A DNA stretch of 64,000 nt, taken from NCBI GenBank assembly GCA_963682025.1, contig OY821519.1:4725447-4789446 (forward strand), given 5' to 3'. Under the pieces are notes generated by a model that saw nothing but the letters and a program-made list of their open reading frames with translations, made no database searches and was not told the DNA's origin. Shown here in pieces: positions 54,882 to 64,000 of this stretch. The translations under genes were made by a program, and so were the position numbers. This DNA comes from Cordilura impudica. Taxonomy: Eukaryota; Arthropoda; Insecta; Diptera; Scathophagidae. How positions within the stretch are numbered: the first letter of the stretch is position 1; every line of letters begins with the position of its first letter.

Positions 54882-57838
54882 AAAACAAGTAAGAGTGTTA
54901 AATTCGGCTGTGCCGAATCTTTGATACCCTCCACCTCGGTTTGAGTATTGATAATAAATGTAAACAAAATATTGGAAAAATATGCATGCGTTTCCGGTTA
55001 TATGACATAACTTTTCGTTTAATTTAGTTTTTGCTAATTAAATAGCTCGCCTTAACCTCCATTGCAAAGGTAATGGTTATGTAGGGTGGCTATATGCATT
55101 AAATCGTGCTAATTGGAGATGGCTGTTTAGTTTCTTTTAACTGGCGAAATATTTTTTCATTGCGGCCATATAGGTCGGATGGAGTAACAAAATAATAACC
55201 AAAAAAAAGCTCTCTCAAATTTTTTATTAAAACATTGCCATATTTGGAAAACATAGAGAATAAATTTATAATAATAAATAATCAAATTAGGGATGCCAAA
55301 CGCAAAAAACCAAATGTCCCAAACATTTTAAATAAAACAATTCGATATCTTTATTTTCTGAAAAACTTCAAATATTCATTCAAAAAAAAATTGTGAAAAA
55401 TAATATATGTATAAATAATATTCTCATCAAATTGTGTTTATTTATGTAACAATTTTTATGCTCGCAATTCTTAAATATCATTTGAGGTTTTCTAAAATTC
55501 ATTGAATTTAAATTAATGTTTTCTGTAGTGCGAATTCAACGATCCGACAGAATTTCAACGATCCGACAATCGCAAAATATATCGACAGCTGTTGTTGTTT
55601 GCACTGAGGATTAAGTGATTCACTAAGTACACATATCTTAACGACTGTCGACAAATCTATTTTTCTATTTATTTAAATTGTAAACGAGTGGCATCTCTGT
55701 TAAAATAAGCAAAAAACACAAAGAAGAATAGAAAAAAACAAATTACTTCGTGTTTGACAGGATGATTTTATGTTTATGTTTAATATCTTCATTTTTTTTT
55801 ACTAATATTTCTGTTTATATATTTGAAAATGAAATAATGAATTGAATATGCTATTTAATTTTTTTATTTATATAAAAAAGTTTTTTAATATAAGCAAAAT
55901 ATTTTCACTATTTTATGATTTTTATTTATGTATGACGACATTTCAACCTAAAAATTTAAGTTTTTATCGATTGAATAAACAACACAAAAATGATTGTCGT
56001 TTAGATAACAACAACAGCTGACTTTAACAATAGCGAATATCGTTTAAAAATTTTACTGATAATTTTGCTTTTCTTTTTAACGTTAAAAGAAGTTGCTGAA
56101 AAGCTATTAATTTCTCCTGAATGCCAATATTTTTTTTTAATGTGAACATTTTTTAAATGTCTTCTAAATTTAAAATTATTATTTTCGACGTTTTGATATG
56201 ATTTTCTGAAATTCAGTTAATATTTTCTAATTTATAATTGGAAATTTTAATTCCAGTTTTTAGAATTGAGATTTTCTTAAATTTGAATGGAAAATTTAAA
56301 AAGTGCAATTTTGTATTTATGTGAATAATAATGCTTTAGTATTTATAAACAATTTTTAAAAATTAGATGTAACCGCAATCAGATATTTTGTAGGTAAAGC
56401 AGAATAATAATTCTATATAACTATGTAGAACTTTTTTGAAAGCAAAAAACTCATTGATAACTCGGTAACTCTATTTTGTAGACAACAAAAAGTTAATATG
56501 CCAAACTTATGTTCATATTTGTAAAAGAAAATTGAAAAAAACATGTGAAATAAAAGACCCGCCCGTGTATACTCTTAACATTGTTCAGTATGATTTCTAG
56601 TTGAAAATATTAACATTCATGTTAAAAAAGAAATAACTATTGCAAAGCTAATTAGAACAAAAACTGTGGCGCCATCTATTGTGGCATAGTCATGCTGAGC
56701 AAAATAAAGTGACACTCTGTTAATGCAAAAGAAATGTATTTTCCCCACAACGAAATATTGCAGAATTTTATGTAAATAAAATAATATACCGACTTATTTC
56801 TAACATGCAGTTAGTATGGATATATATATATATAGAATATATGTATATTATTTGTATTATTTAATATGTGTATGTATGTATATGTAAATATTACACACAA
56901 AAAATACAACATCAAACGTTATTTTTGTGTTTTTCTCTTTAAATAAATTAATACATAAAAATTTTTTTTGCTAAATTTACATTGTTTTCTTTTTATTAAC
57001 AACTAGGTATTTTAGCATTATTTGCTTTAGATGCTGGTGAATTTTTACTCCCTTTATATTAACTCGTAGTGTCCGCTTGTCGAAAAAATTTTGGATCGAT
57101 TTTAACTCCTTTCCCGTGACCCAATCGATCTGACCCAATCGATCGGCAATGACAGAAATGACCTAGTAAATTTTTTTAGTGATGCCAAAACAATGGAAAC
57201 TTTTAAATTTTTCTACCAGAGTTGATAAAAAAAAGTACAAAGGGTTAGTTTTTATTACATTATTACCACAACGACCACAAAAACAATAAGCCCAGCTATG
57301 ACAACAATACAACATTTAGAATAACAACAAGAACACTATAGAAACATCATATTTTTTTTTTTTTCATTTTTTCAGAGATTTCCCTGGACCTGTTAAACCG
57401 ATTTTAATTATTTTTGAAATAAAAATCTTCCCATGAATTTACTGAATCATTCTTACTAAAAACTATCACATTAGCTATCCTATTGAGGGCGTGATCGTGA
57501 CAAGAACTACATAGAAAATTATATTTTTTCAAGACTTTTTTTAGTTCTTCATTCAAATCTCGGGCCCTAATCAACCGATTTGGACGATTTTAAATAGTAA
57601 ACTTTTCAGGATGTTAGTGAATCATTTTTTATGTCACCGAGTACCCTAGCTGCCAGATTGATGCCGTCATCGTGATTTCCACAGACGGACAGACGGACAT
57701 CGCTATATCAACTCCGGTTGTTATAAGGATCACAAATATATATATTTTATGGGGTCCAAAATTTTTTTTCTAATTATTACAAACGGAATGACAAACTTAT
57801 ATATACCCTCTGCACACTGGAGTTGAGGGTATAAAAAA
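54882..57838 (+). mobile_element. Family B long element copy B2 (2.95 kb, non-coding)
   Basis: Left end AACAAGTAAGAGTGTTAAAT, hairpin ATTCGGCTGTGCCGAAT, GATACCCTCCACCTCGG. CAGACGGACAGACGGACATC near 57682. Right end CTGGAGTTGAGGGTATAAAA. Collinear with B1 over essentially the whole length, with small differences: a duplicated CGATCCGACA phrase near 55540-55570, and CTGACCCAATCGATC repeated near 57120. No protein-coding frame. Confidence 0.78.
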
Positions 57839-57994
57839 AAAATCCCCTTATTTAAAATAAATTTTTTGAATAAAAAAATATTCAGGGCATATGATTATTA
57901 TTTATTAGTAGAATAGAAAAGATATATTTAATACGAACATAAACATACATCACTATTTTTATGTTTTATATGGATATATTAATAAAAAAAAAAA

Positions 57995-59108
57995 CATATG
58001 AGTCCGATCACAGGGGCGATGTGAAAACATTTAGTAATAAAAGTTTTTTTATGGCTCTTTTTTAAAATCAAAAAGAAAGCGTCTTCTATGTTTCACTTAT
58101 AGCAAACATTTGCAGGGGCTCTGCTAAAATTAAAATGTGCATTATTTGTTATTTCAACTGCTGAATTTTTAATTTTTTGTTTTTAATTTTTAATTTTTCG
58201 TTTTTCATTTTTAATTTTTTATTTTTCATTTTTAATTTTCCGGTTTTCATTTTTCATTTTTTATTTTTAATTTTTTATTTTAATTTTTTATGTTAAATTT
58301 TTTATTTTTCTTTTTTCATTATTTATTTTTCGTTTTTCATTGTTCATTTTTCGTTTTTCATTTTATATTTTATATTTTTCATTTTTTATTTTTCGTTTTT
58401 GGTTTACTTTTTTTCGTTTTTTTTAATTTTTTTATTTTTCACTTTTTATTTTTAATTTTTTATTTTTCATTTTTCATTTTTCGTTTTGCGTTTTTCGTTT
58501 TTCATTTTTTATTTTTAATTTTTTATTTAAAATTTTGTATTTTTCATTTTTATTTATTTTTTATTTTTCGTTTTCGTTTTTTTTCATTATTAATTTTTTT
58601 TTATTATTTTTATTTTTTTATTTTTCATTGTTCATTTTTCATTTTTCATTTTTTATTTTTTATTTTTCATTTTTCATTTTTCATTTTTAATTTTTCATTT
58701 TGCATTTTTCATATATTATTTTTCATTTTTCGTTTTTAATTTTTAATTTTTTATTATTAATTTTTCAATTTTAATTTTTTATTTTTCATTTTTCATTTAT
58801 CATTTTTCATTTTTCATTTTGCATTTCTCATATTTTATTTTTCATTTTTCATTTTTCATTTTGCATTTTTCATATTTTCTTTTTCATTTTTCGTTTTTCA
58901 TTTTTCATCTTTCATTTTTCATTTTTCATTTTTCATTTTTCATTTTTCATTTTGCATTTTTCATATTTTATTTTTCATTTTTCATTTTTCATTTTTCATT
59001 TTTAATTTTTCATTTTTAATTTTTGATTTTTCATTTTTCATTTTTCGGATTTCTTTTTTTATTTTTTATTTTTAATTTTTCAGTTTTTCAGTTTTTATTT
59101 TTAATAGT
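57995..59108. mobile_element. Family C element copy C5, reverse, T2 end missing
   Basis: Starts with T1: CATATGAGTCCGATCACAGG, GCGATGTGAAAACATTTAG. Then AGAAAGCGTCTTCTATG and GCAGGGGCTCTGCTAAAA (complements of the C3/C4 inner segment), then the array CATTTTT (58140-59100). The T2 terminus is absent at the right. Confidence 0.7.
58140..59100 (-). repeat. CATTTTT 7-bp array in C5
   Basis: About 960 bp of CATTTTT, CGTTTTT and AATTTTT units, the reverse complement of the arrays in C3 and C4. The most regular part is 58790-59040. Open frames of 149 and 66 codons here are Phe/His/Ile/Ser repeats produced by the 7-mer and are not genes. Confidence 0.85.
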
Positions 59109-62100
59109 TTTTTAAAAACGAAACTTTTCTTCGTCTCCGAATATTTTTTACTACAAAAACTATTTCACCTCCGTATCGATTACTTTAGTAATACATTTTT
59201 CCATGAATACAGTTTTTCGACTTACCTAAGGGAATCTTTAAATCAAATATTTTTTTCCTAATTGTTATCATGGGCTAACTTTGTCCTTATCTCAAAAATG
59301 TTTAAGCAGCATTTCAAATATGATTTATCGCAAATTTGATTATCGCGCTAGTTTTGTTGTATTAACCACTTTTATTTGAACGCATCAAACTATATTTATT
59401 AGATTCATGCTTCCGATTAAAATCATCTTTGGATTTTAATTATTGCAATTTCTTAACTTGTATCCACCCAATTATTTAATAAACCCTTATTAATCGGATG
59501 AGTAGCAGTATGAATTAACAAACGAACAAACAAACAAAGCTGAATATATTTTCCGTAAAATTATGGAATATTCCGTTTTATATTTCCGAACTAATTACTT
59601 AACATTAAAATTTTCTGCTGCTGTTTGCTGCTTCTTCTTCAATTTCTTATCAAAATTTCAAATCAGCATAAAAATTAATTTATAAAATTGGCAACTGTAG
59701 AAACCAAAAAAGCATTCAAATGTATTTATATATGTAAATTATTTAAATCGACATACCTACAGCAGTGAAAGTGAAAATAGCAGTGTACAAAATGAAAATA
59801 TTATTAATAAATTTTGAAGAGAATGTCTTGAAAAACTAAAATTATAATGCGTACTTTTAAACATTTCCGAACTATTAACTTGAGTTTAACATATTAAGTT
59901 CTGAGATTTATAATATTGCGGTTTAACATTTTAAACTATCGAGTTTTTCTACTACAACATTTCAGTTTACTCCATATGTAAATAATAACCTTCATATCAG
60001 AATTGGTTAATGTCTATAATATCTAGAATGCTGGTACCTGATTTTTTTTTTTAAATCGTAACCCTGGTCCTGTTTATATTTCGTTGCATGAAGTGTCCTT
60101 TTCTACGTTTCATTTACACCGAAAATTCATACTTATGAAGAAAAACGTATATCTTTTGTACTGTAGTTGTTGGCTTCGTAAACAGAAAAATTATATGAAA
60201 AATTAAGAACACAAATACACGGAGTAACAAATAACACAAAAATTATTAAAGAGCCCACAAACAATAAAGGTTGTCGATAAAACTCCTTGGCAAACGACAC
60301 CCAAATTTTTCTTTTTTCATTTTGTTGATAAATACTCACACAACCAACAACAACAAATATTACATCGAGCCAGTGTACGTACAATGTACAATGTGAAATT
60401 GTGACCTCTTTTAAAGCTGTAAATTTTGTGTTTGAAACATGCTTAATTTTTTTCTTATGCACATTAGGGTTCCAGTTATTTTGAGTATTTCACTTTAGGC
60501 AATTTAAGGCAATTGTTGAGATTTGACTTAAATTTATCTATATTGTAAGTAACAGGAAAGACCTCAAGTAGGAGTTTATTTCACTTACGGCTTGTGGGGC
60601 TAATAAACGAATTTTTATGATATGATCCACTAGACAATAGACTGCAAATGGATGAGATCTACCAGATAAGCGAGTGGAGTGTAGAAAACTATGTGCTATT
60701 GGGCTATATATATATTAGAGTGGGTCAAATTGTAGGGGGTCGAAAAAACTCCATGGGCTCATCGCGATTCTGGTACTATGAGCCATAACAAGTATTTTTG
60801 TCCAAGGAAACATACCTCTAAAATCATTTTCGAACCCTCCAAAATTTCGATGAAAAAATTGATTTATGTCATACATGGGTACAACACATAATTTTATATT
60901 TTTATATGGGATTCCAATTCTTATGATGTTAATACACTTTTCGCGTGGTAACCGAATATTCAGTAGTGAATATTATTTTGCCACATTTTCGAGATATTTC
61001 AGGAGTTTTTTTTTAGTTTTCCGCTCAAATAAGTGACAGCCAAGTGCTAATATTTTATATCACGTTCATTTTTGCTTTCTTTTCGACACTCTGTATTTGG
61101 TTGTAAGTCTGTCTGACCGTCTGACTATCTGTCTGTTTGTTTATATGATAGTGAAAAAGGCAGAAAAGTAGCAGTGAATGTTTCACAGCTTGTTTAAAAT
61201 TTAAACAGTCTGTTTTTCGCTTAAAACAAAAATCATTCAAATGCTGTAAGCGTGTGTGTATGTGTATGTGTATTTTTTTTTCTTATGCGTTTGGGAAACT
61301 GTGTATTGAAAGTTAAATGTTAAATACTTCGATGGTGGATTTTGTTGGCTGTTTTTAAAATCGCTGGCGTTCTCAGTAGCTGTTGCTATTGTTGTTGTTA
61401 TTGTTGTGGTATCTAAAATTTAAATATTCCTGTCCCAAAACTCGTTTTTGGGCTGATGTTTGGTTGGGGCCTATGTTAAGGCCTTTATGTTTAAATTTTA
61501 GATTCTTTTACATTTGAAGGTTTAACTGACATTCGTTTGTTTTTAGAATAAGAGGTTGTATGGCATTTTTAATAGAATTGTTACTTTGAAAATATTGCGT
61601 ATATTAGGCTATGTATTTGTGTGTTTGTGTGTATGTTTGAATATATTTGTGTTATTGTCTATCAGCATGTCAGATAGTTATCGTTCTCGTTCTCGTTTGC
61701 CCCTAAGAGACATAAAAAATTATTTTTCAAAAAATCCCCAGACATGGATATTCAGACGAACGTCTGGAAAGATATTGTTTTTATTGACGCGTATTTATAT
61801 ATTTTTTAAAATGATACTTTCCGCAAAAAATACTCAGAAAGCAGATCGGATCTAGGTCAATGTAGATCGTGTTATAACTATACATATGTGTATTTTGGAG
61901 TACTCGTTTTACAAATTATAAAAGTGAAATAATGAAAAATTAAGTTTCGAACCAGCTTTAAAAGATATTTCTTATAGGTGGTTAGATTAAATTAACTTAA
62001 TTCTTACTATATAAATTTGGTATATTTGAGACGATACCTTCTAAATGACAGCTCAACTAATTGGTAACTAAACTGCTATTAATGAACACCTTAATAATGT

Positions 62101-62283
62101 TGACCTACATTTGTAGATGTTTAATAATTTGATAAGTTGATAAACATTTTCAATAAATTTTAATATTTCATTGATTATACTGTGGAACAGTTTCTTGGAC
62201 ATCGTCTGGTTGATGAGAAACTCCAAGTCCAGTTGAAGGTACTAGCGCTCTCAGGCCAAACTTTTTTGTGATAATTTATTTTT
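59109..62283. other. Host-like non-coding DNA
   Basis: About 3.2 kb without recognised transposons. CAACAACAACAAA near 60345 and TTGTTGTTGTTA near 61388 resemble the CAA-rich stretches near 38.9-40.4 kb. A minus frame of 109 codons (60462-60133) contains two hydrophobic stretches (WLDVIFVVVGCVSIY; LLFVGSLIIFVLFVTPCICV), but I see no family match. A phrase AGAGTGGGTCAAATTGTAGG near 60718 may be the end of an unclassified repeat. Confidence 0.35.
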
Positions 62284-64000
62284 TGATGTGTAAACATCTG
62301 CAGGCTCAAGGGGTAAAAATCTATTTCACAATACAATCACAAAAACAGCATAAGAACAAAAAGTAAGAAGTAGCAAGTAAGAAGTAAGAAGTAAGAAGAA
62401 AGAAGTAAGAAGTAAGAAGTAAGAAGAAAGAAGTAAGAAGTAAGAAGTAAGAAGTAAGAAGGAAGAAGTAAGAAGTAAGAAGTAAGAAGTAAGAAGTAAG
62501 AAGTAAGAAGTAAGAAGTAAGAAGTAAGAAGTAAGAAGTAAGAAGTAAGAAGTAAGAAGTAAGAAGTAAGAAGTAAGAAGCAAGAAGTAAGAAGTAAGAA
62601 GTAAGAAGTAAGAAGTAAGAAGTAAGAAGTAAGAAGTAAGAAGTAAGAAGTAAGAAGTAAGAAGTAAGAAGTAAGAAGTAAGAAGTAAGAAGTAAGAAGT
62701 AAGAAGTAAGAAGTAAGAAGTAAGAACTAAGAAGTAAGAAGTAAGAAGTAAGAAGTAAGAAGTAAGAAGTAAGAAGTAAGAAGTAAGAAGTAAGAAGTAA
62801 GAAGTAAGAAGTAAGAAGTAAGAAGTAAGAAGTAAGAAGTAAGAAGTAAGAAGTAAGAAGTAAGAAGTAAGAAGTAAGAAGTAAGAAGTAAGAAGTAAGA
62901 AGTAAGAAGTAAGAAGTAAGAAGTAAGAAGTAAGAAGTAAGAAGTAAGAAGTAAGAAGTAAGAAGTAAGAAGTAAGAAGTAAGAAGTAAGAAGTAAGAAG
63001 TAAGAAGTAAGAAGTAAGAAGTAAGAAGTAAGAAGTAAGAAGTAAGAAGTAAGAAGTAAGAAGTAAGAAGTAAGAAGTAAGAAGTAAGAAGTAAGAAGTA
63101 AGAAGTAAGAAGTAAGAAGTAAGAAGTAAGAAGTAAGAAGTAAGAAGTAAGAAGTAAGAAGTAAGAAGTAAGAAGTAAGAAGTAAGAAGTAAGAAGTAAG
63201 AAGTAAGAAGTAAGAAGTAAGAAGTAAGAAGTAAGAAGTAAGAAGTAAGAAGTAAGAAGTAAGAAGTAAGAAGTAAGAAGTAAGAAGTAAGAAGTAAGAA
63301 GACAGAAGTAAGAAGTAAGAATTAGAAGTAAGAAGTAAGAAGTAAGAAGTAAGAAGTAAGAAGTAAGAAGTAAGAAGTAAGAAGTAAGAAGTAAGAAGTA
63401 AGAAGTAAGAAGTAAGAAGTAAGAAGTAAGAAGTAAGAAGTAAGAAGTAAGAAGTAAGAAGTAAGAAGTAAGAAGTAAGAAGTAAGAAGTAAGAAGTAAG
63501 AAGTAAGAAGTAAGAAGTAAGAAGTAAGAAGTAAGAAGTAAGAAGTAAGAAGTAAGAAGTAAGAAGTAAGAAGTAAGAAGTAAGAAGTAAGAAGTAAGAA
63601 GTAAGAAGTAAGAAGTAAGAAGTAAGAAGTAAGAAGTAAGAAGTAAGAAGTAAGAAGTAAGAAGTAAGAAGTAAGAAGTAAGAAGTAAGAAGTAAGAAGT
63701 AAGAAGTAAGAAGTAAGAAGTAAGAAGTAAGAAGTAAGAAGTAAGAAGTAAGAAGTAAGAAGTAAGAAGTAAGAAGTAAGAAGTAAGAAGTAAGAAGTAA
63801 GAAGTAAGAAGTAAGAAGTAAGAAGTAAGAAGTAAGAAGTAAGAAGTAAGAAGTAAGAAGTAAGAAGTAAGAAGTAAGAAGTAAGAAGTAAGAAGTAAGA
63901 AGTAAGAAGTAAGAAGTAAGAAGTAAGAAGTAAGAAGTAAGAAGTAAGAAGTAAGAAGTAAGAAGTAAGAAGTAAGAAGTAAGAAGTAAGAAGTAAGAAG
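62284..64000. mobile_element. Family C element copy C6 with satellite cargo (runs off window)
   Basis: Terminus T2: TGATGTGTAAACATCTGCAG, CAAGGGGTAAAAATC, CACAATACAATCACAAAAAC, AGCATAAGAAC. The GTAAGAA array begins immediately after it, at the position where other C copies carry their arrays. The other terminus lies beyond 64000. Confidence 0.65.
62362..64000 (+). repeat. GTAAGAA 7-bp satellite array
   Basis: About 234 units of GTAAGAA over at least 1.64 kb, continuing past the window end. It is nearly perfect from 62600 on. Rare variants: GCAAGAA near 62579, GAACTAAG near 62724, GACAGAAG near 63300, AATTAG near 63318. The 5' 240 bp is less regular (GAAGAAAGAAG, GGAAGAAG), consistent with younger expansion towards the interior. 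In reverse the 7-mer contains no stop in any frame, so an open frame is automatic. Confidence 0.9.

Noticed and set aside
58290..59019. Frames of 149 and 66 codons rich in Phe, His, Ile and Ser
   Set aside because: Translation of the CATTTTT 7-mer array.
60133..60462. 109-codon minus frame with two hydrophobic stretches, as a membrane protein gene
   Set aside because: No family match, no splice or start context; composition fits AT-rich background.
62326..62583. 85-codon minus frame reading LLLTSYF repeats
   Set aside because: The reverse of GTAAGAA has no stop codon in any phase; satellite, not coding.

Overview
The window looks like intronic or intergenic DNA from a higher fly (Diptera, most likely a schizophoran or calyptrate such as a blow fly or house fly; inferred, not proven). 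It is very AT-rich. It is packed with insect transposons, including an R1-clade element, a mariner, a piggyBac and many mini-me/DINE-like Helitron-type repeats. The only host coding sequence I can argue for is one small minus-strand first coding exon at about 38.7-38.8 kb. No rRNA, tRNA or CRISPR array was recognised.

Layout. 1-19 kb: dispersed non-coding elements of family A (about 0.8 kb; ends CAAGTAAG...GGGTATAAAAA; GGAC microsatellite) and family B (same plan, 0.56 or 2.95 kb), Helitron-like tandem repeats (family E), a family C element carrying a 21-bp minisatellite (11.6-14.1 kb), a long-inverted-repeat element (14.3-15.3 kb), family D repeats and a hairpin MITE. 19-20.2 kb: relics of a Helitron helicase and a Tc1/mariner-like transposase. 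21.8-27.2 kb: a decayed Ty1/copia retrotransposon whose gag is split by a Transib (RAG1-related) transposon with clean ends and a 5-bp target duplication. 27.8-38.6 kb: one decayed hAT (ZMYM/DUF4371-type) transposon, split in turn by a family C element (itself holding a mariner), an R1-clade retrotransposon, an LTR-retrotransposon 5' end and a piggyBac (itself interrupted by a family A piece). 38.6-42.1 kb: transposon-poor, CAA/TTG-rich DNA with the candidate host exon. 42.1-46 kb: nested and tandemly duplicated A and C elements. 46.5-49.3 kb: a Helitron 3' end, a 1.8-kb inverted-repeat transposon, and inside it a Penelope-like inverted unit holding a complete 457-bp Helitron. 49.3-62.3 kb: mostly non-coding host-like DNA with one A copy, a second 2.95-kb B copy and a C copy. 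62.3 kb to the end: a family C end running straight into a 7-bp satellite.

How the parts relate. Nothing here is a conventional pathway. The best candidate for an under-described system is family C: a short Helentron/DINE-like pair of ends that recurs six times and carries, in the same internal slot, tandem arrays with unrelated monomers (AAAAATG-type 7-mers, GTAAGAA 7-mers, or a 21-bp unit). It looks like a mobile nursery for satellite DNA. The nesting order also gives relative insertion times for a dozen elements.
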